Shown piece by piece: positions 48,168 to 58,440 of a DNA stretch of 64,000 bases; position 1 is the first letter of the stretch; every line of letters begins with the position of its first letter. The stretch comes from Thraustochytrium sp. TN22 (taxonomy: Eukaryota > Sar > Bigyra > Thraustochytrida > Thraustochytriidae). The DNA is taken from the NCBI GenBank assembly GCA_013306675.1, contig JABLUY010000023.1:1-64000 (forward strand), in the 5' to 3' direction. The translations under genes and the position numbers were made by a program. Below the pieces are notes generated by a model. It was not told where the DNA came from and searched no databases. It was given only the letters and a program-made list of their open reading frames with translations.

Positions 48168-48908
48168 GTTTGCTTGGATGCTTGGTTGCTTGCCTCCGAG
48201 TCGTGACTGCCTAACAACTGTAGTAAACCCGAGACCGAGGCCGAGATTGAGGCCGAGGCCCTCTAGCTAGGCCCCCCCGAGTCGCGACGGCGTGCCTGCC
48301 AGCGGAGTTGAAGATTTGCCTGCCTTGCAGCAGCGCGCTACTTTTAAATGCGCGTGCGGCGTCGGAGCAGCAGCCGGCAGCCGTCCGGCTGTGGTAGTAC
48401 TTGCAGCGCAGCGTGCGTGGCTCGGCTGGCACGAGCGTCGTGCCACCGCCGGTGCAGAAACTGCACTGCGGCAGCCAGTCAGCCGGCTGCTGTCAAGGAC
48501 CGCCTCGCCTCGCCTCGCCTCGCCTCGCATCGCCTCGCATCGCATCGCACCGCCGCGCTTCGCGCCACCTCGCGCTCAGGCTGTGGCCGCGCGCCGCTGC
48601 GCGTGGCGTGCGCGAGCGGCATGGGCGAGCAAAGCCCATGGTCTGATTGACAAGCGAGACTCGAAACGAGCAGTGGGCACCACCGAGGTGGCCGGACTAC
48701 ACGACTGCACGCGCGCGCGTACGGCCGGCACTCACCCACCGGGTGACCTTTGCTGGTCCGAGTCACCGGCGGTCCGGGCGGCCGCCGGAAAAACCCGGAA
48801 AAGAGAACAGAACTTGAACGTCTTCTTACGAGAGTCAGGGCTCGTCGCCGCGCTTAATTCGGACTAGCCCAGCCTGCCAGTGAGAATGTCTCATCGATTG
48901 TGCGTGTC
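48168..48908. other. Intergenic, (TCGCC)n repeat
   Basis: Holds CTCGC pentamers with CATCGC variants at about 48494-48550. No gene is supported. It separates the EGF/TM gene from the 3' end of the LRR-kinase-TIR gene. Confidence 0.6.
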
Positions 48909-51900
48909 TCACGTACGCGGCGCAGACACTGCGCGAGCGCAGAGCTCGTCGACTAGAGCGTGCAGCTCGTGCTCCACGGCAAAGCGCTTGTCGCCGTTGT
49001 GGTCACGTGGCCTCCACATGAGAGCCTCTTGATCAAGGAGCCGCTCAAGGTGGCTCGCGAGCTTTGCATGGTAGGTGATCTGCAGGTCATGCTGGCCATC
49101 GCTCGCGGGGGTGGTGGCCTGGAGGTCGCTCTGCAGCTTGCGAAGTGCCGTCACCTCTTCACCATCAAACCTCCAGTCGGTCGCATGCGCCACAGCCAAG
49201 AGACGGAGACCTCGGTCCCCATCGCTCTCAGCGTGCGACTGCGGCAGCGCTTCCTCGAGGGCATCGTTCAGAGCAGCCACGACATCGTCAACGCAACGCG
49301 GCTCCAGAACGACGATGACGACCGTGTCCTCATCAAGCGGCCCGGAACGCGAGGGGAGCTGCTTGCGGAGCTGAGGGACGGTGGTGGAGTCCTTGCCGCC
49401 GATGAGAAGGATTGCTGGGGTGGACTCGCGTTGCGTGGGCTGCGCGAGGGCCCGAACCGTGGTGAAGCGGGGAGTCTTCGACTTGGGCGCCGTGCCAGCC
49501 TTGTCAGCGAGCGCCTGGAGCATGGCGTTCTCCTCGTACTCGCGTCTGCGGTAGGGAATTTTGATGCACTTCTTGAGCGCCTTTTGGGCGGCCTGGAAGA
49601 TGTCCGTGTAGCCCTTCGCCCCAGTGACCTTGAAGTCCTCGGCATTCGGTCTCGCCATGAGCATTTGCGTCTTGGCCTGCTGTCGAAGGTGCCTGGCCTC
49701 CTGCCGAAGGCCCGCAGCCTGCGACCGCAGTTGCTGTGCCTCGTCAGCGAGACTCTCTTGCTCATGGAGGTCAAGAGCATCCTTGCCATCGGCGTCGCAC
49801 ATTCGTGCGTTCTTCTCCAGCTCGGAAGCTTCTTGCTCGAGCCCGGCAGGGTCTTGGAAGTGCCCGTCCTGGCTTTGATGAACCCCACTCTCGAAAGTCC
49901 AGGGCTCATCCTCGCCTCGCGTCCACGGATAGAAGCGCCCGTCCTCCTCCACGATAAAGAAGATGCGCTCCGCCAGGCGGTCCCTGTCGCCGCCACGGCC
50001 CTCGAAATGCTTCACTGCAACGTACAGCTCCGCGAGGCAGTAGGGCCGGAAGAGTACGTCGGCCGTCAGCACCATAATGAAACAGTGCGAGTCCCGGACG
50101 CCTTGCATCATCGTCTTGAGCGTGATTTCCTTGGCGCGCATGTCGATCCAGGAGTGCATTTGGTTGCGCGCCAGGCCGGAGTCCAGGTCTTTGACAATGC
50201 CGGCAGCCTCCTTCTGGTAGTGCGACAAGAAGAAGTGGTACGTGAAGCTGAGGTCACCGTGCTGCTCCATGAACCTGGCCAGAGACGGCGAGGCAGCCGT
50301 AGAGGCAGGCGGTGTGGCCAGAGAAGCTTCGAGCTGCGAAGCGGGCGGCACGAGGCGAGCACCGAGGGACCACCGCAGGAGGGAGCGCCGCACGGCCGTC
50401 AGAGATGACTCGTCAGGGCCTGGCGGGGCCTCGAGCTCGAGCTCGAGCTCGCGCCCGGTCGCGTCTGGAGGCCCCGCGTTCTCCTCGTCGAAGAAGGGGT
50501 GCGCCAGCACATCGTCCAGATGGATGCGCTTGTCGGGCTCGCCGCGAAGGCAGCGGCGGGCGAGGTCCTGCGCAGCGGCGATCTCCGCTGGCGAGCCGTT
50601 CAGGTTGTGCGCGATACGTTCAGTGCGCTCCACGTCGAGGTCGAGCCAGTTCATCAGCTCTGCCTCGTCGCGGCTGTGCACGAGGTTGTCATCCGCCTCA
50701 TCCACCATGAAGAGCTTGGTGCCGGACAGCATCTGGTAGAGCACCACGCCAAAGCTCCAGACGTCCAGCGCCGGGGATGCCCTGAGAGGGGGCGCATTGG
50801 CGGATGCCTCGGTCCGAAAAATCGTACGAGCTAGCTCGGGAGCCACGTAGCCGGAGCTGAACTTGTTGCTCAGAGGTTCGCCAACCTTGACGGAAGCGTC
50901 CAGGTCAATGAGCTGCCAGTCCTCGTGCTGGTTCACGAGGTTGGTCTCGGCACCTGCCGAGTCGCCAGCGACGTGCCCAACGGCTTCCGACGTGCGCGGC
51001 GTGGCCGTGGCGATGTCGGTGCCCTCTGGGAGGAGCCAGCCCTTGCGTAGGCTGGGGGCGCCATGGCCTTGGTCCTCCAGAATGGAGTGCGCGGTCTCCG
51101 ACATGCGCATCACGTTGCGAGGCTTGATGTCGCCATGAATCTGCTTGCGCTTATGAAGGTCGAGGAGCGCCTCCCCGATGGCCTTGGCGATCATGCGGAT
51201 CTTGATGAGGTCGCGTCCGGCGAAGCGCTCTGTATTGATCGCTTCGAAGAGCGACCGCGAGCCGCGCTTCATGACGAGGCAACGCTGCCTCTCCTGGTCC
51301 CTGCGCTCCTCGGCATCCTCCGGCCACCACAGACTCACGCAGCCCTGGGGTTGCGCAGCGCGAGCCGTCTGCTCTCGCCTGTACTGGCCTTGGTCGCGCA
51401 TCAGCTTGAGAGCGACCTGGCGGTCCTCGTTCAAAACGTCGATGGCAAAGTAGACCGCGCAGGACTGAGAGATATGCACCGGCGGGCCGGGCTCGAGGGT
51501 GTAGCGGCCAAGGAAAGTCCCGTAGGCTCTGGCCCACGCCTGAATGTCCGTCCGGGACAACATGAGCGACCGCACAGAGCGACCGCCGGGATCCCCTGCG
51601 CGCATGAGCTCGAGGCCTTCGTCGAGCGAGAGGAAGCTGAAGATCTTCTTGCAGAAGCTCGTGGGCAGCGCGAGCGCCCCTTCGACTCGGCAGGACAGCA
51701 ACGCGTGCATCAAGGGCAGCGAGTCGGGCCACGGCGACTCGCGCCAGTGGCTCTGATTGACAATGGCGAGACCGTCGTACCGCCACAGGAGCTCGACGAA
51801 CGCAGCGAAGACGTCCGCGTTATCGCGCGCCAGGGTGCAGGCAGCTGACGTCCAAAAGTCCCCCTGGCTGCCGCACAGCATGTAGCCCCGGATCCGGCTC

Positions 51901-53748
51901 AGGCGGCCTGCAAGATTTTCTTCGGCCCACAGATCTCCGTAGTCGAGGCCCTCCGGCATGCTCGGGAGGCCGCTGAGTAGAGAGCGGCTGCCCCTGTCAG
52001 ACATCGCATCCTCGAGGCCGAATTGGGGAATCCAACTTACGCCAGCGACTCCAGCACATGGTTCGACTGGAGCGTGAGTACGAGGACATGATTTCCGCTC
52101 GGGCCCACCTGGTTCTTCTCGATGCTGTCACACTCGTGAGTTTTGCCTGCATTGCATTGGGATGACACGCGGGCGCGAAGATGGGACTCACTCCAGCGAC
52201 CTCAGCGCGCACTTGCCGCTCTCCAGGGCTCGCGCAAGCGACGCCGCACCTGCCGGGCCAATCTCGTTCTCGAAGAGACTGTGCGTGTCGCGCCCGGAAG
52301 GTTCTTGTAAGCCTATGCCGTGTGTGTCTCGCATACATGTGCGCATGCCAGGAGGTCGCGCGCTTCTCGACGACTCACCTCAACGTCGTCAGTGGGCAGT
52401 GACCGCTCTCCAAGGACTGCGCCAGCGCCTCAGTGCCCAGTGGGCCAACGCCGTTCCAGCGGAGGCTGATGGGTGTCGGCACGGATTCTTTGTGAGCCTT
52501 CGTCTCGTCTTGCGAGAGCGCATGAGCGGACCTGACTCACTTGAGCGTCTCGAGCGTACACCGGTCGCTCCCCAGGGCGCGCGCCAGCGACACAGCGCCT
52601 GCATCGCCGACCTTGGCGTCGCGAAGACTGTGTTGCTCCGAGGCGATTTGTCTGTGAGACTCCTTCCTTGTCTCCCATGGAGTGGGTGGAGTGCCTCCTG
52701 GCACGCTCCGACTCGGACAGCGCCGAGTAAACTTGCATCGAGAACTCACTTGAGCCACGTCAGCGCGCACTCGCCGGACTCCAAGGCTTGTGCGAGAGCT
52801 TCAGCGCCCTCCGGGCCGACGTCGGCCCACCGGAGGCTGTTGCAAAAAAACACAAGGTCATCGTGAGTCTCCAGCGTTGGCTCGCTGCAAGTTGTGAGCG
52901 ACGCAGATGCCCGCGCACCAGAACTCACTTCAGCGACGTCAGCGAACACTCGCCACTTCCAAGGGCTCGCGCGAGCGAGACCGTGCCTGGATCGCCGATC
53001 TTGTTGTCGCGGAGACTGTGTTGTTGTTTCAGCGGTGCGCCGTCCGTGAGCCACCCTGCCACCCTGCGCACGGAATCCTGTCGTTTGGGCCGCGCTGTAC
53101 CACGGCGCTGATCAACAGCCCGGTGGATCTGCCCAGCAAACTCACTTCAGCGAGGTCAGCACGCTCTGCCCGCTCTCGAGGGCTCGTGCAAGTGACTCGG
53201 CACCCTTTGAGCCGATCTCGTTGTTTTCGAGACTGTTGCATGTCTGGGGTCAGGCTGGCTCGCACACCGCGACCTGCCTCAGAAACCTACTTGAGCTCGA
53301 GAAGAGAGTAGCCGCACTTCTCCAGTACCTGGGCCAGCGCCTCGGCTCCCGTGTCACCAATGAACTTTCGCGTGAGGCTGCAGGTCGCCGTCCTCCAGAG
53401 TCAGCACGCACCGACCGCGCCGGCCCCTTTTTCGTCCTTTTCTCAAACGTACTCGACCTTCTCCGCGCCCGCTTTGATGTCCTTGATCGCCTGCTTGACG
53501 GCGCGCAGCACGGCCTCCTCGTCCTCGCCCTGCTCGTCTTCGGTGCCGGCCGCGTCCCAGTCCACTTCCTCCACCTCTTCCTCGTGCGGGTCTTCAGCGC
53601 CGATGGCGTCGTCCGCGCCGTGCGTCGTTTCGCGCTGCTCGCCCTCGCTGCGAGGCTGGCTGCTCTCGCGCGCGCCGCTCTGCAGCGGCGCCTGCGTGCG
53701 GCTGGCGCGCCGCCATCTCCCGTGCCCGTGCTTGACCCAGGGCCACAT
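48909..53748 (-). CDS. LRR - protein kinase - TIR receptor-like protein, ten exons
   Basis: Exons 53453..53748, 53291..53377, 53146..53232, 52929..53015, 52750..52836, 52541..52627, 52379..52465, 52192..52278, 52041..52124 and 48909..51993 give 4074 nt, 1357 residues. All introns are phase 2; donors are GTACGT, GTAGGT, GTGAGT or GTAAGT; acceptors are CAG. An acidic start (98 residues) precedes eight exon-encoded LRRs (for example LRDNKIGDPGTVSLARALGS). The last exon holds a kinase (VALK Lys at 526; HGDIKPRN, Asp 618; LIDLD for DFG; GYVAPE) and a TIR domain at about 912-1016 (FFLSHYQKEA; CLAEL keeps Glu 985, the NADase position). The C-terminal 340 residues are unknown. An alternative is two genes: a kinase-TIR start at 52004 and an LRR stop at 52037. 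The 47-nt GTAAGT...CAG intron in frame argues for one. Confidence 0.75.
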
Positions 53749-54516
53749 GCTGCGCTGCAGTGCAGAGCCTTGCCTCGCCGCGACCCACGGCGCGGCGCTC
53801 GATCCCGGTCTGCGCAGGGCAGGCTGCCGGCAGTGCCGACGGCGACCGAGCGCGCGACGCCGCGCGACGGCCTGCTCCAAGTTCTCGGTCTGCACTCCGG
53901 TTTGGACACCACTTGCACTTGGATGTCGAACTTGGAGTCGAAGTTCCGCCCGCCGCAGAACGGGAACGGTGGGGAACGGCCGTGGCCTGCCAGCGCGCCC
54001 AGTGGTTGACTCGAACTGACCACTCGCCTTCACCATTGCTGCCCGTCAGTGCAATCAACAGCCTGATCATCGCCGTGCGTGTCCGAGTCCACCATTCGCC
54101 TTTGGCCCTGCCACTGCGGGCTGGGCTCTCACAGCAGTCAGTTAGTTTGCCGCAGCAGTCAGTTAGTTTGCCGCAGCAGCCTGCAGTGCAGTGCACTGCA
54201 GCACGAGGTGGCCACGGCACACAGTTGGTTGCCTGGTTGGTGGGAAGTAACGTTTTTGACGTTATCAACACACGCCGCTGGCGGCCCCAAACTTGGCGCA
54301 AACACGTGCAGAACCGAGGACGCCGGACGCGTGGAGCTGGCGCGCGAACTGGTGAGCCGTCTCACTGGCAGCTAAAAGCTGCGTGCGGCGTAGTGCAGCG
54401 GCCAGCGAAGGTGGCCACGGCACGTGCTCGAGGAGGTGGCCACGGCAAGTGCTCTGCCAGTGGCAGAGAGGCTCGGAGCACGAGAAAAGAGATGCCTGCA
54501 ACTCGACCCCGTGCAG
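53749..54516. other. Upstream region of the LRR-kinase-TIR gene
   Basis: Minus-strand frame stays open to 54036 but is Arg/Ala-rich. A 22-bp direct repeat (CAGTCAGTTAGTTTGCCGCAG) lies at about 54137-54180, and AGGTGGCCACGGCA occurs at about 54208, 54408 and 54435. No gene is supported. Confidence 0.5.
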
Positions 54517-54663
54517 ATGGACCCCATCACCTACAGCAACCAGATACTTACGCCCACCTTCAAGGCCATGACATGCGAGGCAGTGCAGGAGATCGTGGAC
54601 AAAGTCTCCGCGCGGCGCGCCGCCTTCCTCGAGACCCCGCCACCTCACGTCGGAGGCGACTGA
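54517..54663 (+). CDS. Possible 48-residue protein or terminal exon
   Basis: The short frame MDPITYSNQILTPTFKAMTC then EAVQEIVDKVSARRAAFLE has balanced composition and an amphipathic helix, unlike nearby noise. The ATG directly follows CCCGTGCAG, a good acceptor, so this may be the last exon of a spliced gene. No family recognised. Confidence 0.3.
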   Translation: MDPITYSNQILTPTFKAMTCEAVQEIVDKVSARRAAFLETPPPHVGGD

Positions 54664-55193
54664 CTGTACAAATCAAACAAATGCGCCCAAACCCGGCCCG
54701 CCCCTTGCTTTGATTCAATCTACCATGGTACTCTCTCCGCGCGCGCAACGCAACGCGACTGCACGGTCACGGTGTCGATGTGCCTTTGAACAAAGTAAGA
54801 AGTGAGCGCGATGAAGCGGCGCAGCGGCAGTACTACCTAACCCGGGGGCAGAGCGTATGTCGTGCAAAGCGCCAGCGAGAACGGGCTGCAGGCGCCGGCG
54901 AGCGCCCGGCGAGCGAGCGAGCGCGCAGACCCGCAACCAAGGCCGCCGCCGAGCCGCTCTCGCAAGCGTGGCGACCATGTCGATCCTGGTACCATCGCTC
55001 GACCGTTGGTCTCATCGTCCTGGTCCTGCTGCTCATCCTGCTCATGGTCCTTAGCGGTCTTTGCTTGCGATTTCGAGACGAGGTCAACAACTTCTTCAGG
55101 AACAAACCAAATTCACTCAGGCCTTGAGTGAGGAGAATCTCTGCAAGACCCACCTGTGGGTGGGTGAGCGAGCGAGGAGCGAGAATGGCGTAG

Positions 55194-55676
55194 TTTCTCA
55201 CCGAGGACGTGGACCACGTGTCGGTCGCTTGGGTCTTTGGATACTTTGTAATTTGCCTCGTGGTCATCCACCTGGTCTTCATCCTCTCTCGCTTCCTGAT
55301 CCTGCGCTACCGCTACGGCGAGTCCATGACTGCGCTCGAAGTCTCTGGCGGCGTCTCGCGTAGAAGCGCGGCAGAGCGCCTGCAGGGCGAAATTGTGCGG
55401 CAGCGCGTCGCGGACGACGAGCGCGAGCAGCAGGCAATGCGCGAGAAGTACCACAAGTGGCTGGCCAAGAAGAAGGCCAAGGAGGAGCAGCAGCACCCTC
55501 CCGCGCCGCCAAAGGCAGCAGCGGCACACCCGCACAACCACCAGGACGGCAAGGAGGCGGCGACAAGCGTCAAGAGGAAGATGAAGCAGAAGAAGGCTAC
55601 TGGCAAGAAGGCCGAGGCCATAGAAATGTACGCCAAGAAGATGGTTGGCAAGGAGCGCGAGCTGATGCGGCACTAG
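55194..55676 (+). CDS. Membrane-anchored coiled-coil protein, 5' end unresolved
   Basis: The frame opens right after a stop/acceptor (GCGTAG) without an ATG. It encodes FLTEDVDHVSVAWVFGYFVI then CLVVIHLVFILSRFLILRYR, a strong membrane span, and a charged helical region (REKYHKWLAKKKAKEEQQ; EAIEMYAKKMVGKERELMRH). About 160 residues are visible. A first exon carrying the ATG is expected upstream. A hydrophobic frame at about 54967-55127 (STVGLIVLVLLLILLMVLSG) could belong to the same or a neighbouring gene but ends in its own stop. Confidence 0.5.
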   Translation, partial: FLTEDVDHVSVAWVFGYFVICLVVIHLVFILSRFLILRYRYGESMTALEVSGGVSRRSAAERLQGEIVRQRVADDEREQQAMREKYHKWLAKKKAKEEQQHPPAPPKAAAAHPHNHQDGKEAATSVKRKMKQKKATGKKAEAIEMYAKKMVGKERELMRH

Positions 55677-55678
55677 TC

Positions 55679-56142
55679 TCAGGTGAGCCTGACGCCGTTG
55701 ACCTGACACACGGCCAGGGCCATCTCATCAGGGCTTGAGAGCAGGGGAGGTCGCGCGGCCCGGTGCAACCCGTGGGCGTACGCGAGGGCCTGCCCGAGAC
55801 CGTGCATCCAGTCCTCGGAGGGCTTGACATCGACGGCCTCGTTCGGCGCGACGCCAGACGGGAGGCAAGTCTCGGGCACACCGTTGCACTCCCGCGCGAG
55901 CCGCAGCACCGCGGCGTCGTGCCTGCTCACCTCGTCGCGCTGTGCCGCCGCCTCCTGCAAGTCCAGCAGCAACACGCCGCTGCCTCCTTGTGCTCGTGGT
56001 AGGCCTGCGGCAGCTTGACGCGCGCGTCCTCGAAAAGCTGAAAGTTGGCGAAAGTGAGCTTGGTGAGGAAGGTGACAAGCGCCGTGGGCTCCTGCGTCCT
56101 GGTGAAGGCGAGGAAGCGGGCGAAGCTGCGCGGCGTCATCAT
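55679..56142 (-). CDS. Uncharacterised small protein, frame uncertain
   Basis: Two coding-like segments lie in neighbouring frames: MMTPRSFARFLAFTRTQEPT then ALVTFLTKLTFANFQLFEDA, and downstream DLQEAAAQRDEVSRHDAAVL then CNGVPETCLPSGVAPNEAVD. A single frame change near 55.97 kb, or a missed intron, would be needed to join them. No family recognised. The 3' end nearly touches the convergent gene's stop at 55676. Confidence 0.35.
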
Positions 56143-56157
56143 GATGAGGCGTCTATT

Positions 56158-56778
56158 CTAGCCCCCTTGCTGGCCCTCCCGCCGAGGCGCGATCTGGGCC
56201 ACGAAGTCCACGCCCTCCTCGAAGGTCAGCGGGTTGGACGTCATGGTCCGCACCGCCGAGTCCTTGAGGGAGTAGCCAGTGACGCGCCAGGCGACGTCAA
56301 AGCCGATCTCGAAGCCGCCGTCCAGGTTCACGGCTGAGTGCCAGAGCGCGCGTGCGGCAAGTGGGCAGAACTTGCGACCGAAACATCGTGTCAACCATGC
56401 ACAGTCGCTCACTCGCTTCAAGTTCCCATTTAGTATGAGACTCACTTCATCCATGGCATGCAAGAGAACCAATCTCTTCCCCTTGAGCCGCCTTGAGCCC
56501 ACGAGCGCTTCTCTTTGAGCCAACAGCGCCCTGCACACTCGATCTTTCGTTCGCTCGCTTGCTGGCTTGAAGTTCCCATTCTGTATGACAGAGAGGCCCG
56601 GACGCTTGAAGAGCAGTGCACTGAGTGCAGCGGTCCAGACTGTGGCAGGAGGTGGTGACTTGGAGCGCCTCGCTGCGCGGCGTGGCGCCGTCGACGCAGA
56701 CAGCCTTCTGCGCGAGAGCAGCTGGGGGGGCGAGGGCAGCGGTCGCGGCCGCGCGGTGCGGCGGCCCAGGTCTCGCAT
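56158..56778 (-). CDS. Uncharacterised gene, probably with two short introns
   Basis: The terminal part (DGGFEIGFDVAWRVTGYSLK; VRTMTSNPLTFEEGVDFVAQ) looks genuinely coding. Upstream, ATGGATGAA|GTGAGT and GGTCGCAAG|TTCTGC bound a likely 75-nt phase-0 intron. A second intron ending GTGTGCAG near 56.53 kb shares about 35 bp with the first (AATGGGAACTT.AAGC). Exon 1 would start MRDLGRRTARPRPLPSPPQL, a basic leader. The first donor is unresolved. No family recognised. It is divergent from the dehydrogenase gene, 24 bp away, so they share a promoter. Confidence 0.4.
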   Translation of the reverse strand: MRDLGRRTARPRPLPSPPQLLSRRRLSASTAPRRAARRSKSPPPATVWTAALSALLFKRPGLSVIQNGNFKPASERTKDRVCRALLAQREALVGSRRLKGKRLVLLHAMDEVSLILNGNLKRVSDCAWLTRCFGRKFCPLAARALWHSAVNLDGGFEIGFDVAWRVTGYSLKDSAVRTMTSNPLTFEEGVDFVAQIAPRREGQQGG

Positions 56779-56802
56779 AGCTGCGGCGCAGAGGCGGCCG
56801 AC

Positions 56803-58083
56803 ATGGCGACGCGACGCGCGACGCCGGCGGGCCTGCACGGCGACGAGGCGCAGCAGCACGAGCGCGGGCAAGCGGGCGAGGCGCAGCACACGGCGCCGCA
56901 GCAGGACAAGAAACAGCAGGTGACGGAAGGAGGGCGCGCGCCGGCCGCGAAGCCGTCGAATGCGCCGGAGCTGACGCTAGTGGCGGTGCCGAATGTGCTG
57001 GGCGGCTTGGTGCTGCTGTACGTGCTGTACACGGCGGGCGAGCAGGCCGGGCCGGTGAGCGCGGCGCTCTGGGTGGGCGCCTTGGTGGCCTTCGTTGTGT
57101 TCACGTACTTTAACGTGGGCAAGGCTACGCGGGGCAAGATGGTGGACGGGCGATCCGCCACGTGGAGCGCCGTGCCGCAGTGCAAGGTGGCCTTCCTTGG
57201 GCTGGGTACGATGGGGTACAAGATGGCGGCAAACCTGCAGGCGCACGGTCGGCTCAAGGTGTCGGTGTGGAACCGCAACGTGGACGTGGCGAACAAGCAC
57301 GCCAAGGAGTACAGCACGCGCGCGTGTGCGGATGTGGCGGACGCCGTGAGCGGGTGCCAGTACGTGTTTTGCTGCCTGCCGACGACGGCGGTGGTCAAGG
57401 AGGTGCTGGCAGCGGTGAACCAGGAGACAACGGTGCTGGACTGCACGTCGGGCGACCCGGCTGCCTCGCGCGAGCTTGCGGAGGAGCTGGCGAAGCGCGG
57501 GATCCGCTATGTAGACGCACCCGTGAGCGGCGGGCCCAAGGGCGCGCGCGACGCGACGCTCACCATCATGGCGGGGTGCAAGGACGAGGACGTCTTCGAG
57601 GAAGTGCACCCGCTCTTGGAGGTGGTGGGCAGCAACGTTGTGCACGTGGGGCCGATCGGCGCGGGGCACGCGGTCAAGGCTGTAAATAATGCCATGAACG
57701 CCACTGCACTTTTGTTGAGCGCGGAAGGTCTCATCACGCTCAAGTCGCTGGGCGTGCAGCCGGACCTGGCGCTGCAGGTCATCAACAAGTCGTCAGGCCG
57801 CAATCTATCCACGGAGGTGCGTATCCCGCAGCAGGTGCTGACGCGAAAGTTCGCGCAGGGCTTCAGCCTGGGGCTCATGACCAAGGACAATGAGATCGCC
57901 GAGAGCCTGCTGGATGAATCGCTGAGCGACGGATACTTTCATCGCACCACGGAGCTACTGCGCGCGGCGCGCGAGGAGTTTGGTGAAAACGTGGACTTTA
58001 CCTCTTGCGTGCGTCTGCTCGAGGGTCGCACGGGTGTGGAGCTGCGCACCTCGGCGCGCGACACGCCCGCCTCGGAGGGATAG
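56803..58083 (+). CDS. 3-hydroxyisobutyrate-dehydrogenase-like enzyme with membrane hairpin
   Basis: A beta-hydroxyacid dehydrogenase (HIBADH/GLYR family, NAD(P)-linked), 426 residues; the family norm is about 290-340. The Rossmann motif is VAFLGLGTMGYKMAANL (from about 126), followed by DAPVSGGPKGARDATLTIMA, the substrate-binding signature, and VGPIGAGHAVKAVNNAMNAT with the catalytic Lys. The extra N terminus (about 1-120) has a Gln/His-rich segment and two membrane spans, LTLVAVPNVLGGLVLLYVLY and ALWVGALVAFVVFTYF, with no organellar leader. This suggests a membrane-tethered enzyme. The substrate is not determinable. Confidence 0.85.
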   Translation: MATRRATPAGLHGDEAQQHERGQAGEAQHTAPQQDKKQQVTEGGRAPAAKPSNAPELTLVAVPNVLGGLVLLYVLYTAGEQAGPVSAALWVGALVAFVVFTYFNVGKATRGKMVDGRSATWSAVPQCKVAFLGLGTMGYKMAANLQAHGRLKVSVWNRNVDVANKHAKEYSTRACADVADAVSGCQYVFCCLPTTAVVKEVLAAVNQETTVLDCTSGDPAASRELAEELAKRGIRYVDAPVSGGPKGARDATLTIMAGCKDEDVFEEVHPLLEVVGSNVVHVGPIGAGHAVKAVNNAMNATALLLSAEGLITLKSLGVQPDLALQVINKSSGRNLSTEVRIPQQVLTRKFAQGFSLGLMTKDNEIAESLLDESLSDGYFHRTTELLRAAREEFGENVDFTSCVRLLEGRTGVELRTSARDTPASEG

Positions 58084-58172
58084 AATAGCGTCTGCTGCGA
58101 CATGGAGAGATGAGTGTGGCGAAGAGCGCGACGCGTTCGCTTTGGAGCGAGCGTCAAACGGAGAGGCAGAAT

Positions 58173-58440
58173 AGTAAAGTTTCCAATGACATGGGCGCTT
58201 TGAAAGAAAAAGGGTTGGAGAGAAGTGGGGGCTTGGAGTCAGTCAGTCGGCTGTGGCGCACGGCACATTGCGAGTCTTGCAAACAGCGGCGAGGAGTGCG
58301 ACGCGCTCCAAAGCAGAGAGAGGTACTTAAGGGTAGTAAAGTTTCAATGACATGGGCGCTATGAAAGGGAAAGTTAGGGGGAAGTGAGAGGAAGGAAAGG
58401 GGCTTGAGGTTGGCTATGGCGCGCGGCTCACTGCGAGTAT
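58173..58440. repeat. Two imperfect ~105-bp direct copies, 162-bp period
   Basis: Both copies start AGTAAAGTTT.CAATGACATG and continue through GGGCGCT.TGAAAG and GGGGCTTG.GGT to GGC.CACTGCGAGT or its variant. They start at 58173 and 58335, in the 3' flank of the dehydrogenase and the 3' side of ARP3. A further GC-rich run (CGACG) lies at about 58500-58545. Confidence 0.8.

Noticed and set aside
52037-52039. TAA as the end of a separate LRR-only gene
   Set aside because: The TAA lies inside a GTAAGT donor; splicing to 51993 keeps frame and phase. Kept only as the alternative model.
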